From NCBI GenBank assembly GCA_032622095.1, contig CP136065.1, positions 117,407,195-117,471,194 of the forward strand: a DNA stretch of 64,000 nucleotides. The letters run 5' to 3'. The stretch is from Siphonodentalium dalli. Its lineage: Eukaryota; Mollusca; Scaphopoda; Gadilida; Siphonodentaliidae. Of the stretch, positions 34,601 through 47,384 are shown one piece after another (within the stretch, counting starts at the first letter, position 1; each line of letters begins with the position of its first letter). The notes under the pieces were generated by a model, which worked only from the letters and a program-made list of their open reading frames with translations, did no database searches and was not told the origin of the DNA. The position numbers and the translations under genes were made by a program.

Positions 34601-37600
34601 TTTTACCAAATTTCAACTGCGTGGGGCGGCTTTACACTACCAGCGGTCACACTGTCTACACATATGAATCAACTAATGTGGAGGGTTATCTCTGTAGAGT
34701 GTCCTGGTACCTCGAAATTAGGTAGAAATGCCAATTTATATGAAATCACGACGAATATGTCGGGACCCGTGCTGACCTCGTGCTCTAGAAATCCAGCTGC
34801 GTGGGGTTAAATTGTAAATAGGGATGATGTGTTGACCACAATGACATGCCTGATATGTTCGTGGGTTATGCGTGTGTGGTGTCCTGGAGCCCTAAAAACG
34901 GGCCATACTAGCGATAATGTTCGGTTTGTACATAGACGTATTGAAGTCCGTGATGACCTGTTTTTACCAAATTTCAACTGCGTGGGGCGGCTTTACACTA
35001 CCAGCGGTCACACTGTCTACACATATGAATCAACTAATGTGGAGGGTTATCTCTGTAGAGTGTCCTGGTACCTCGAAATTAGGTAGAAATGCCAATTTAT
35101 ATGAAATCACGACCAATATGTCGGGACCCGTGCTGACCTCGTGCTCTAGAAATCCAGCTGCGTGGGGTTAAATTGTAAATAGGGATGATGTGTTGACCAC
35201 AATGACATGCCTGATATGTTCGTGGGTTATGCGTGTGTGGTGTCCTGGAGCCCTAAAAACGGGCCATAATAGCGATAATGTTCGGTTTGTACATAGACGT
35301 ATTGAAGTCCGTGATGACCTGTTTTTACCAAATTTCAACTGCGTGGGGCGGCTTTACACTACCAGCGGTCACACTGTCTACACATATGAATCAACTAATG
35401 TGGAGGGTTATCTCTGTAGAGTGTCCTGGTACCTCGAAATTAGGTAGAAATGCCAATTTATATGAAATCACGACCAATATGTCGGGACCCGTGCTGACCT
35501 CGTGCTCTTGAAATCCAGCTGCGTGGGGTTAAATTGTAAATAGGGATGATGTGTTGACCACAATGACATGCCTGATATGTTCGTGGGTTATGCGTGTGTG
35601 GTGTCCTGGAGCCCTAAAAACGGGCCATAATAGCGATAATGTTCGGTTTGTACATAGACGTATTGAAGTCCGTGATGACCTGTTTTTACCAAATTTCAAC
35701 TGCGTGGGGCGGCTTTACACTACCAGCGGTCACACTGTCTACACATATGAATCAACTAATGTGGAGGGTTATCTCTGTAGAGTGTCCTGGTACCTCGAAA
35801 TTAGGTAGAAATGCCAATTTATATGAAATCACGACGAATATGTCGGGACCCGTGCTGACCTCGTGCTCTGGAAATCCAGCTGCGTGGGGTTAAATTGTAA
35901 ATAGGGATGATGTGTTGACCACAATGACATGCCTGTTATGTTCGTGGGTTATGCGTATGTGGTGTCCTGGAGCCCTAAAAACGGGCCATACTAGCGATAA
36001 TGTTCGGTTTGTACATAGACGTATTGAAGTCCGTGATGACCTGTTTTTACCAAATTTCAACTGCGTGGGGTGGTTTTCCACTACCAGCGGTCACACTCTC
36101 TACACATATGCATCAACTAATGTGGAGGGATATCTCTGTAGAGTGTCCTGGTACCTCGAAATTAGGTAGAAATGCCAATTTATATTAAATCACGACGAAT
36201 ATGTCGGGACCCGTGCTGACCTCGTGCTCTAGAAATCCAGCTGCGTGGGGCTAAATTGTAAATAGGGATGATGTGTTGACCACAATGACATGCCTGTTAT
36301 GTTCGTGGGTTATGCGTGTGTGGTGTCCTGGAGCCCTAAAAACGGGCCATACTAGCGATAATGTTCGGTTTGTACATAGACGTATTGAAGTCCGTGATGA
36401 CCTGTTTTTACCAAATTTCAACTGCGTGGGGTGGTTTTCCACTACCAGCGGCCACACTCTCTACACATATGCATCAACTAATGTGGAGGGATATCTCTGT
36501 AGAGTGTCCTGGTACCTCGAAATTAGGTAGAAATGCCAATTTATATGAAATCACGACGAATATGTCGGGACCCGTGCTGACCTCGTGCTCTAGAAATCCA
36601 GCTGCGTGGGGTTAAATTGTAAATAGGGATGATGTGTTGACCACAATGACATGCCTGTTATGTTCGTGGGTTATGCGTGTGTGGTGTCCTGGAGCCCTAA
36701 AAACGGGCCATACTAGCGATAATGTTCGGTTTGTACATAGACGTATTGAAGTCCGTGATGACCTGTTTTTACCAAATTTCAACTGCGTGGGGTGGTTTTC
36801 CACTACCAGCGGTCACACTCTCTACACATATGCATCAACTAATGTGGAGGGATATCTCTGTAGAGTGTCCTGGTACCTCGAAATTAGGTAGAAATGCCAA
36901 TTTATATGAAATCACGACGAATATGTCGGGACCCGTGCTGACCTCGTGCCTTAGAAATCCAGCTGCGTGGGGTTAAATTGTAAATAGGGATGATGTGTTG
37001 ACCACAATGACATGCCTGATATGTTCGTGGGTTATGCGTGTGTGGTGTCCTGGAGCCCTAAACACGGGCCATAATAGCGATAATGTTCGGTTTGTACATA
37101 GACGTATTGAAGTCCGTGATGACCTGTTTTTACCAAATTTCAAATGCGTGGGGCGGCTTTACACTACCAGCGGTCACACTGTCTACACATATGAATCAAC
37201 CTATGTGGAGGGTTATCTCTGTAGAGTGTCCTGGTACCTCGAAATTAGGTAGAAATGCCAATTTATATGAAATCACGACGAATATGTCGGGACCCGTGCT
37301 GACCTCGTGCTCTAGAAATCCAGCTGCGTGGGGTTAAATTGTAAATAGGGATGATGTGTTGACCACAATGACATACCTGGTATGTTCGTGGGTTATGCGT
37401 GTGTGGTGTCCTGGAGCCCTAAAAACGGGCCATAATAGCGATAATGTTCGGTTTGTACATAGACGTATTGAAGTCCGTGGTGACCTGTTTTTACCAAATT
37501 TCAACTGCGTGGGGCGGCTTTACACTACCAGCGGTCACACTGTCTACACATATGAATCAACTAATGTGGAGGGTTATCTCTGTAGAGTGTCCTGGTACCT

Positions 37601-40600
37601 CGAAATTAGGTAGAAATGCCAATTTATATGAAATCACGACGAATATGTCGGGACCCGTGCTGACCTCGTGCTCTAGAAATCCAGCTGCGTGGGGTTAAAT
37701 TGTAAATAGGGATGATGTGTTGACCACAATGACATGCCTGTTATGTTCGTGGGTTATGCGTGTGTGGTGTCCTGGAGCCCTAAAAACGGGCCATACTAGC
37801 GATAATGTTCGGTTTGTACATAGACGTATTGAAGTCCGTGATGACCTGTTTTTACCAAATTTCAACTGCGTGGGGCGGCTTTACACTACCAGCGGTCACA
37901 CTGTCTACACATATAAATCAACTAATGTGGAGGGTTATCTCTGTAGAGTGTCCTGGTACCTCGAAATTAGGTAGAAATGCCAATTTATATGAAATCACGA
38001 CCAATATGTCGGGACCCGTGCTGACCTCGTGCTCTAGAAATCCAGCTGCGTGGGGTTAAATTGTAAATAGGGATGATGTGTTGACCACAATGACATGCCT
38101 GATATGTTCGTGGGTTATGCGTGTGTGGTGTTCTGGAGCCCTAAAAACGGGCCATAATAGCGATAATGTTCGGTTTGTACATAGACGTATTGAAGTCCGT
38201 GATGACCTGTTTTTACCAAATTTCAACTGCGTGGGGTGGTTTTCCACTACCAGCGGTCACACTCTCTACACATATGCATCAACTAATGTGGAGGGATATC
38301 TCTGTAGAGTGTCCTGGTACCTCGAAATTAGGTAGAAATGCCAATTTATATGAAATCACGACGAATATGTCGGGACCCGTGCTGACCTCGTGCTCTAGAA
38401 ATCCAGCTGCGTGGGTTTTAAATTGTAAATAGGGATGATGTGTTGACCACAATGACATGCCTGTTATGTTCGTGGGTTATGCGTGTGTGGTGTCCTGGAG
38501 CCCTAAAAACGGGCCATACTAGCGATAATGTTCGGTTTGTACATAGACGTATTGAAGTCCGTGATGACCTGTTTTTACCAAATTTCAACTGCGTGGGGTG
38601 GTTTTCCACTACCAGCGGTCACACTCTCTACACATATGCATCAACTAATGTGGAGGGATATCTCTGTAGAGTGTCCTGGTACCTCGAAATTAGGTAGAAA
38701 TGCCAATTTATATGAAATCACGACGAATATGTCGGGACCCGTGCTGACCTCGTGCTCTAGAAATCCAGCTGCGTGGGGTTAAATTGTAAATAGGGATGAT
38801 GTGTTGACCACAATGACATGCCTGATATGTTCGTGGGTTATGCGTGTGTGGTGTCCTGGAGCCCTAAACACGGGCCATAATAGCGATAATGTTCGGTTTG
38901 TACATAGACGTATTGAAGTCCGTGATGACCTGTTTTTACCAAATTTCAACTGCGTGGGGCGGCTTTACACTACCAGCGGTCACACTGTCTACACATATGA
39001 ATCAACCTATGTGGAGGGTTATCTCTGTAGAGTGTCCTGGTACCTCGAAATTAGGTAGAAATGCCAATTTATATGAAATCACGACGAATATGTCGGGACC
39101 CGTGCTGACCTCGTGCTCTAGAAATCCAGCTGCGTGGGGTTAAATTGTAAATAGGGATGATGTGTTGACCACAATGACATACCTGGTATGTTCGTGGGTT
39201 ATGCGTGTGTGGTGTCCTGGAGCCCTAAAAACGGGCCATAATAGCGATAATGTTCGGTTTGTACATAGACGTATTGAAGTCCGTGGTGACCTGTTTTTAC
39301 CAAATTTCAACTGCGTGGGGCGGCTTTACACTACCAGCGGTCACACTGTCTACACATATGAATCAACTAATGTGGAGGGTTATCTCTGTAGAGTGTCCTG
39401 GTACCTCGAAATTAGGTAGAAATGCCAATTTATATGAAATCACGACGAATATGTCGGGACCCGTGCTGACCTCGTGCTCTAGAAATCCAGCTGCGTGGGG
39501 TTAAATTGTAAATAGGGATGATGTGTTGACCACAATGACATGCCTGATATGTTCGTGGGTTATGCGTGTGTGGTGTCCTGGAGCCCTAAAAACGGGCCAT
39601 ACTAGCGATAATGTTCGGTTTGTACATAGACGTATTGAAGTCCGTGATGACCTGTTTTTACCAAATTTCAACTGCGTGGGGCGGCTTTACACTACCAGCG
39701 GCCACACTGTCTACACATGTGAATCAACCTATGTGGAGGGTTATCTCTGTAGAGTGTCCTGGTACCTCGAAATTAGGTAGAAATGCCAATTTATATGAAA
39801 TCACGACGAATATGTCGGGACCCGTGCTGACCTCGTGCTCTAGAAATCCAGCTGCGTGGGGTTAAATTGTAAATAGGGATGATGTGTTGACCACAATGAC
39901 ATACCTGGTATGTTCGTGGGTTATGCGTGTGTGGTGTCCTGGAGCCCTAAAAACGGGCCATAATAGCGATAATGTTCGGTTTGTACATAGACGTATTGAA
40001 GTCCGTGATGACCTGTTTTTACCAAATTTCAACTGCGTGGGGCGGCTTTACACTACCAGCGGTCACACTGTCTACACATATGAATCAACTAATGTGGAGG
40101 GTTATCTCTGTAGAGTGTCCTGGTACCTCGAAATTAGGTAGAAATGCCAATTTATATGAAATCACGACGAATATGTCGGGACCCGTGCTGACCTCGTGCT
40201 CTAGAAATCCAGCTGCGTGGGGTTAAATTGTAAATAGGGATGATGTGTTGACCACAATGAAATGCCTGATATGTTCGTGGGTTATGCGTGTGTGGTGTCC
40301 TGGAGCCCTAAAAACGGGCCATAATAGCGATAATGTTCGGTTTGTACATAGACGTATTGAAGTCCGTGATGACCTGTTTTTACCAAATTTCAACTGCGTG
40401 GGGCGGCTTTACACTACCAGCGGTCACACTGTCTACACATATGAATCAACTAATGTGGAGGGTTATCTCTGTAGAGTGTCCTGGTACCTCGAAATTAGGT
40501 AGAAATGCCAATTTATATGAAATCACGACGAATATGTCGGGACCCGTGCTGACCTCGTGCTCTAGAAATCCAGCTGCGTGGGGTTAAATTGTAAATAGGG

Positions 40601-41537
40601 ATGATGTGTTGACCACAATGACATGCCTGTTATGTTCGTGGGTTATGCGTGTGTGGTGTCCTGGAGCCCTAAAAACGGGCCATACTAGCGATAATGTTCG
40701 GTTTGTACATAGACGTATTGAAGTCCGTGATGACCTGTTTTTACCAAATTTCAACTGCGTGGGGTGGTTTTCCACTACCAGCGGTCACACTCTCTACACA
40801 TATGCATCAACTAATGTGGAGGGATATCTCTGTAGAGTGTCCTGGTACCTCGAAATTAGGTAGAAATGCCAATTTATATGAAATCACGACGAATATGTCG
40901 GGACCCGTGCTGACCTCGTGCTCTAGAAATTCAGCTGAGTGGGGTTAAATTGTAATTAGGGCTGATGTGTTGACCACAATGACATACCTGCTATATTCGT
41001 GGGTTATGCCTGTGTGGTGTCCCGGAGCCCTAAAAACGGGCCATAATAGCGATCATGTTCGGTTTGTACATAGAAGTATTGAATTCCGTGATGACCTGCT
41101 TTTGCCAAATTTCAACTGCGTGGGTGGTTTTCCACTACCAGCGGTCACACTCTATACAAATATGCATCAACTAATGTGGAGGGATATCTCTGTAGAGTGT
41201 CCTGGTACCTCGAAATTAGGTAGAAATGCCAATTTATATGAAATCACGAAGAATATGTCGGGACCCGTGCTGACCTCGTGCTCTAGAAATCCAGCTGCGT
41301 GGGGATAAATTGTAATTAGGGCTGATGTGTCGACCACAATGACATACCTGTTATGTTCGTGGGTTATGCGTGTGGGGTGTCTAGGAGCCCTAAAAACGGG
41401 CCATAATAGCGATAATGTTCGGGTTTGTACATAGACGTATTGAAGTCCGTGATGACCTGTTTTTACCAAATTTCAACTGCGTGGAGCGGTTTTCCACTAC
41501 CAGAGGTCACACTGTCTACACATATGCATCAACTAAT
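31641..41537 (+). repeat. Right-arm 361-bp satellite array, ~27 units
   Basis: Same unit as the left arm but reading plus: TACCTCGAAATTAGGTAGAA, AGCTGCGTGGGGTTAAATTG, GACCACAATGACATGCCTG, CGTGGGTTATGCGTGTGTGG, GGAGCCCTAAAAACGGGCCA, GTTCGGTTTGTACATAGACG. A and B types are both present; the T-run variant of the left arm is absent. The innermost units (to about 32.4 kb) are diverged, the middle units nearly identical, and the outer two match the outer left-arm units. The 84-85 codon frames in each unit shift frame at every junction and are not genes. Confidence 0.97.
36634..39522 (+). repeat. Three-unit block duplicated at 1806-bp offset
   Basis: Units with rare variants recur in order: CCCTAAACACGGG at about 37055 and 38861, CAACCTATGTGG at about 37198 and 39004, CATACCTGGTATG and GTCCGTGGTGACC at about 37372/37477 and 39178/39283. 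The offset is 1806 (five units plus an inserted T at about 38417). Parts recur again 722 bp further on (39523-40226). Confidence 0.85.
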
Positions 41538-41973
41538 TGTTCCCGGGATCAAAGTAGGCATATATACCAAATTTGAGTGGGATCGGTCAAGGTCCAGAAA
41601 CATGCCTAGATGAGCATATATGAGAGAGGTCAAGGTCAAGGACGCGATCGCATGTGAAATTTGACCCACCCGTATTGTTCCCGGGATCAAAGTATGCCTA
41701 CATATTAAATTTTAGTCGGATCGGTCGAGGTCCAGAAACATGCCTATATGAGCATATATGAGCGAGGTCAAGGTCAAGGCTAATGTCGGGACTAGTGCTG
41801 AGCTCGTTCTGATAAGTCTGGGCTCTGTAGGGTGTTATTTTAATTACCACTGGTGCGCTGACCACAATGACATATTTATGATGTCGGTTGGTATATACGA
41901 TCTGATCGCGATTTACGATCGCGATCGCGGGGCGCGATCGCGGTACGCGGTTGGCTAACAGAATCGTACATCT

Positions 41974-41975
<2 letters not shown>
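41538..41975 (+). repeat. Right terminal domain of the foldback element
   Basis: Reverse-complement partner of 12573-13010. It reads from CCCGGGATCAAAGTAGGCAT through the two direct repeats, the degenerate 361-like block (41778-41890), the CGATCGCGATCG palindromes and GCTAACAGAATCGTACATCT to the end at 41975, where a long TA run begins. Confidence 0.9.
41896..41948. other. CGCGATCGCG palindrome cluster at right terminus
   Basis: Mirror image of 12601-12652, with the same GATC palindromes preserved (ACGATCGCGATCGCGGGGCG, CGATCGCGG). Conservation in both ends fits a shared terminal function or recent arm-to-arm homogenisation. Confidence 0.6.
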
Positions 41976-42019
<44 letters not shown>

Positions 42020-42045
42020 GGAAGTCTCAAATTATATAGTAGATA
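41976..42045. repeat. Right half of the split dispersed repeat
   Basis: A TA run, starting TTATAT, leads into ACGGAAGTCTCAAATTATAT and AGTAGATAGA. The same edge follows the CA/TA runs at 5615-5640 and 7960-7985 in uninterrupted copies. Confidence 0.8.
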
Positions 42046-45000
42046 GATATATGCCATATTATATACCATTTGAAAGAGGAAGCCCCAAAGCATTGTATTA
42101 TCAACTTATCCGGTGTAATAAACTGTGAACATTTTTGTGGCTAAGTTTGTTCTGGTTTTCAATGGAAGATGAATAACTCTATATCTTAGTATGAACTCTG
42201 TTGCATTCTGGGAGCGAGGCGGGGGTGTTTTTATGATTTCAGCTATTTTCTATTACGACATGGGTCATTGTGAGACTCTGACGCTCCAAATGGTGATGAA
42301 TTATAGTATTTTAATCGTATTTTATGTCATAGATTGTTATTATAACCGTATATCAAGACACTACAAAAAATAATCGGTGACTCGAAAATTAAGTGGGCCT
42401 TTAAATAGTATTTGACACACTGTAATGTCAAAGACACCAGTCTTCAAAGACGTGCATTACATTCGTTGAACATCTTTTCGGCTATTTTTAGTTTTAAAAA
42501 CTATTCAACCCTTGTCGATACACGACGGTATGCAATGTTGCTGGTTCAAAACTTATTCACAGAATCTGCGAAGAACTAACCCTCCAGCCATTTTCCAGTT
42601 GTGTTTAAAACGTCAAGTGAAACAAACGCTCTTTATTTCTACCATATCAGGAACAGACTAACATAGAACGCTCTTTTCTTTATTAAATAACTATATTATT
42701 TTGATATCTGACACAGCTGTCTAACATGGCAATTTGCAACAGCATGAATATAACTGATTACACTATGATAGCGATGACAGGCTCTATATTTTAGATGTTA
42801 TATTAACCCCGGGTTCTAGATATACCCCTACAAATTATATATATCTTTATTTTTCCTTCTGATGTTAGAACAACATGATACAAGCCAATAATACACCAAA
42901 ACCTATAGTACTGACACTGAAAACGAAATGGTAAATGTCAGAACAAACCATGGCAACATGTAAGCGTCCAGTGGTCAATACCGTGGTTATTTTGTACGAT
43001 GGTCTCTTTTCGCGAGTACTGTTATTGGGCACCATAGGGACATGATATGGCATGGCATAGCATATCCATATGTGACTATGATCGAGAGGAGCACGGGACA
43101 TAAAACAGGAGCTCAATTTGAAAAAATAAATTCGACTCAGAACACGTACTAATCGTTTATATAAGTGTTCAAAGCTTGAGCACGCCTCATTCGATGAAAA
43201 CAATGTCACATATTTCTATGCGAATACAACCATATGGATATAACCATTGAGTGCGCTCGTGGTTGGAATTGAATCCATATGAAGAATGACATATAGGGAG
43301 ACGAGTTATCCTACTTCAAGACCGTTTCAACGATTGTGACAGTCAATTCCCTTTCTAATAACATTATTTCCCGCAGCGTCGCCAAAACAACTACAAAGAG
43401 GAATAAATGTTCTGTATAACATGTTACGGTGTATCGGTCGCCTTGGTCGACGATCGATCTCCACTCTGTTGTTTGGGTCTATGGACGAGAGTTATTGCAT
43501 TAATATCGGTATTACTCAACCTAGCTGGTGATTACCACCCTATTCATCATACTTAAATGATTATCCTATAGGTTCATTCAGGACCATTCGATAAGAAAGT
43601 CACATTTCAACAGGACCTATTTCAGCAGAATCTAGTTGCTTTAGCTGCGTATACGATATTGACAAGTCATCGAGACACGTTTCACACAATTTAGACATCC
43701 TCTCTCTATGTGCATAGCACATGTAAGTATATTGTGATAAAACACGCAGGTTGTTGCTGTAAATTGACAAGTGAATTTGTCGTACCACTTAATGCAAACA
43801 GGTGGTATCAGTATACCGAGTACCGGGATGGGGTGGTAGTAACACTTGCAGAGTTCTATGTGATAATTCGACTAATTTCCATTCCCCTCACAATCGGTAG
43901 TTCAAAAGAATGTGATAATAACGTAAATTCCACGGTATTAACGACGAAAACCGCGAATTTTTATGTCTGTGTGGCGTTATTCTCGATCGAGTCTGTTCTC
44001 TTCCCATTTATTCGTTTATTTTCGGGAAATACAAAGACTATTATTTGGAAGGATATTTGGTTCTAACTGACCATGACGTGAAATTAACGCTACTGGGTGT
44101 CATTTTCAGATTGTACGAAACACTATATTATGTTTTGGTTCACCATAACAGTCGACGAAGTCGCAACAATAAGGCCAAGTGGTTATTACAATAGAAATAT
44201 GCAGAGAACATGTTCATATTTACAAGTCTATATATAGTAGAAAATAGAAGCTATTCATACATGCACGTATTACAGGTCCATTTAATACTAAATATGTAAT
44301 AATGTTATTCGTTAAATCGGTTTACTATGTGGTTTGTTGATTAATGATTTTTAGCGTTGTTTCAGCTGCTATGCCATGTATAACGACGTTAGTTTTATTG
44401 GTGGATGAAAGATTGGAATGGCAAATAATACCTCTTCAAATAGAAACATCAGAATCCTGATAAACAACTGTAAGCCCCGGTGCAATTTACTAATTATGAT
44501 CTCTACTTGGAAACACCCGTCATGACAGCTGAGGTAGTCTAATGCATGATGATCCTAACCGAATGAGCCACTGGTGACCCATATATGTATACATATACAT
44601 ATATATTTTTTCAAATAATTAATGCCACACACACATGTGTTAATTTCACTTTGACCACTATTTCTCATTGCATTGCAGTAGTAACGATAATGAACGATAA
44701 TGTAAGTCGATTTAGCATTCACTTGAAATGTCAGTTCCTGTATATAGTTTGTAAATGAGTCCAGTTAAACTCTATTTTGGACTTAATTGTGCATTTGAGT
44801 TATTAATGCATCGTCTATAAAAGGCAGTTAAGCATGTATGCATAGAGTCATATTTGGTGTGAATGGTCCCTATAGGTGACTTGGATTCAGTTTGTTTTCA
44901 AATGCATGGGATTATCGGGTCTAATAGGGATGGTGCCAGGGACGTAATTCGTTGCCTCAATAGTAGTTCTTAAGACGACTTCTTCTCTTATTTGGTACAG

Positions 45001-45074
45001 GGGGTCCTTGTGTGACTGGAATCCAGATTTGTTAAAACAGGATTGACTTGTCAAACAAGGGGCAATAACGCTAA
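42046..45074. other. No recognisable gene
   Basis: AT-rich DNA with isolated frames up to 118 codons (43710-44066 plus, from a GTG, and 42865-43209 minus). Neither shows a known motif, a plausible start context or splice structure I could defend. A 16-bp palindrome TATATGTATACATATA lies at 44582-44597. Confidence 0.5.
42628..42692. repeat. Dispersed ACGCTCTTTAT motif pair
   Basis: AAACGCTCTTTATT, CCATATCAGGAA and GAACGCTCTTT appear in this order; the reverse complement of 59880-59948 (and its duplicate near 60379-60445) has the same three blocks with the same spacing. A shorter form, GACGCTCTTTATAG, lies at 5408 and 7734. It is probably a decayed dispersed repeat. Confidence 0.5.
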
Positions 45075-45420
45075 TATGTTCACACGACTGTTCTACTGGT
45101 CTATGTTAATATGTTCACACGACTTCTACTGGTCTATGTTAATATGTTCACACGACTTCTACTGGTCTATGTTAATATGTTCACACGACTGTTCTACTGG
45201 TCTATGTTAATATTTTCACACGACTGTTCTGCTGGTCTATGTTTATATGTTCACACGACTGTTCTACTGGTCTATTTTAATATGTTGATACGACTGTTCT
45301 ACTGGTCTTTGTTTATATGTTCACACGACTGTTCTACTGGTCTATGTTTATATGTTCACACGACTGTTCTACTGGTCTATGTTTATATGTTCACACGACT
45401 GTTCTACTGGTCAATGTTTA
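45075..45420 (+). repeat. 35-bp minisatellite, ~10 units
   Basis: ATGTTCACACGACTGTTCTA, CTGGTCTATGTTAAT repeats about ten times; two early units are 33 bp (missing TG). The frames of up to 107 codons rotate through the three phases of the 35-bp unit and are not genes. Confidence 0.95.
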
Positions 45421-47384
45421 TTGCAGTATACTGAAATTTAGGTCGATATTGCTGTATTTAATAGACCAAACTTGTGATATATGCAGACAATATCTCATAC
45501 ATTAGTAGGCATTTTCTGTTACAGTTGTTACGGTTTGTATTGTCCAATGACGTTTAATATTTTCTGTATTGCGCTGTATTTCGCAAGTATATTACAAGCT
45601 ACAATCTTCAGAGTGTGCTATAAATATAGAACAACACAGTTTTGTGAACGTTAATGTTAACGTGAATGTTAACGTTAATGCACTCGTTTATCGTGCCACG
45701 AGGTAAAACTCTTGCAATAACGTTAACAAGTGAGACAGCGCGTGTGTCGTTCTATATTTATTCTACACCCAATGACGGGAGGCATAATTATGTGTTCATG
45801 CAACGTAATCCCAAACCATTGAATACACACATATTGTTGTATACCTCTAAAGTGGAATACAGCCCCGAACTATTATTTTTCAAGTTATCGCCAAGAAAGA
45901 TGACGTTCATTATGTTAACGATCCGCGTCGGGTGATGACCCGATTTGTGTTCGGTTCGAATATTCGCTCGAAAGATGTTGGCTTCCGAATTTGGAATATT
46001 CACCAGAACATTCGAATATTCGGCATAGAACTATTGCTTTGGATACCAGTCGTAACTGTACATCAGGTTCAGCCCAATTCACGACACTATCACGTATAGG
46101 ACCATGCACGCATGTTTATTTTGGTCACTTAGGCCATGTCTGCGTGGGGTTAGAGTATTTTTTGCCGTTTCGCCCTAACACAAAAATCGCACAACGTATC
46201 TACGTAGATTTCCGGCTAATGCCGATGAACGTGTCGTCGGATGTATAGAGCTACATGCAGTGTAGGTAAATTAGATAATATTTCACATCCCTGGTATTAC
46301 ATTGTTTCACATTTACACGTCACATACAATGTCAATCCCGACCATGTTCGGAAGTGTTGTCAACTCAAATACTAATCTGGAACTTCATGAAAAGTAATCA
46401 CGAGACCACACTCCGGTGGAACTGATATATTTCAATAGAGTGTCACAAATATAACCTTCACTCTGAACACTATAGACAATTACTTGCGCTGTGTTACAGC
46501 GTATAGTAAATTATTATGGTGTGGTTATTGAATTCTTTCTTAAATTACGAGGATACTGCGCGTTTTCGAATTCTTACATTGTCCCAAACATTCGAATATT
46601 ATTCGAATATTCGTTAGTTGCATGAGTTGGCCGAATATTCGAATGTCAAAATTGGCCGAATACTGAACATTACTGGTTATTAATCAGACTTAAATCACAA
46701 TACAGGAAGTTATGTTATCAATGAGGTGACAGTCATGTATTGAACGTATCTGACATAACGATGTATAGAATAAATACTGAACACATCATGCATCATAATC
46801 TCGAATCTTTTATCGAACTCAATGCGGACGACGCCCGGCCCCGCACAGTTACATTTTCCCTCTCACGAAATATATCATTGCGCCATCCGCAACTCATTCG
46901 ATAAACGATTATCGATTAAGATTTGCGTTGTGTCCTGTTTTAACACAGAACGAAACTTTGTTACCAGCGTTTTAAAGGTTCAACCACCAACCGGGTTGAT
47001 GTTCATTGAGAGTATCCAAACAATGAAATGTTGAATGCATAAGAAGTGTGTGACTCCCTCCGATGCATATTTTGTGACCCTCCCCAATTAAAAGATTATA
47101 TATAACCCCCTCCCCGCCGGTTTTGCAACAGATTCCACCATATGCCCAATTGGTCTGTGATATACCGTATCATAGCTTGGAGATGACAGGCATCGTTTTT
47201 GCGTGTCGATCAAAGAGAACACACTTATCCCCAAGGAAATGATAGTGAAAGGCTTGGTGTTCTTCGGGGATGTGTTGAAGTTATCATTCACGACATACGC
47301 AATGAGGCAATTGCCGTGGGGCCGCCATTGTGGAATATTCTGTTGGAGCATGGATAGATTTGACGACCAGGCGTCGAATGCATT
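45421..47384. other. No recognisable gene; clustered TTCGAATATTCG palindromes
   Basis: Palindromic strings based on TTCGAATATTCG cluster at 45955-46028 and again at 46586-46660, about 600 bp apart. A GTTAAC/AACGTTAA-rich stretch is at 45648-45682. Short frames (45666-45935, 45991-46248) are not recognisable. Confidence 0.5.

Larger units (their letters stand above)
12573..41975. mobile_element. Giant foldback-type element, 29.4 kb
   Basis: The structure starts AGAGATGTACGATTCTGTTA and ends with its reverse complement. The terminal 438 bp on each side are nearly identical in inverted orientation, and homology continues through the first two 361-bp units with shared private variants. Inward lie long arrays of 361-bp units (about 15.2 kb left, about 10 kb right) around a unique spacer. 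It interrupts a TA run in a dispersed repeat. Known foldback elements (Drosophila FB, sea-urchin TU, Drosophila virilis Tetris) also have long inverted repeats built of tandem units. No transposase is visible, so it would depend on a protein in trans; superfamily unknown. A simple palindromic misassembly is disfavoured because the arms differ in unit number and variants. Confidence 0.75.

Noticed and set aside
13240-41308. Dozens of 84-116 codon frames in both arms of the 361-bp arrays
   Set aside because: The period of 361 is one more than a multiple of three, so frames break at each unit; similar frames exist in several phases and both strands. They are repeat by-products.
12573-41975. Palindromic misassembly
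   Set aside because: Arms differ in unit number, higher-order structure and diagnostic variants, and the flanks form a coherent interrupted repeat. Long reads should still confirm it.
12573-41975. LTR retrotransposon or Polinton/Maverick
   Set aside because: Repeats are inverted rather than direct, and no gag, polymerase, integrase, protease or capsid coding sequence is present in the spacer.
43710-44066. 118-codon plus-strand frame
   Set aside because: Starts at GTG, has no recognisable domain, and composition matches surrounding non-coding DNA.
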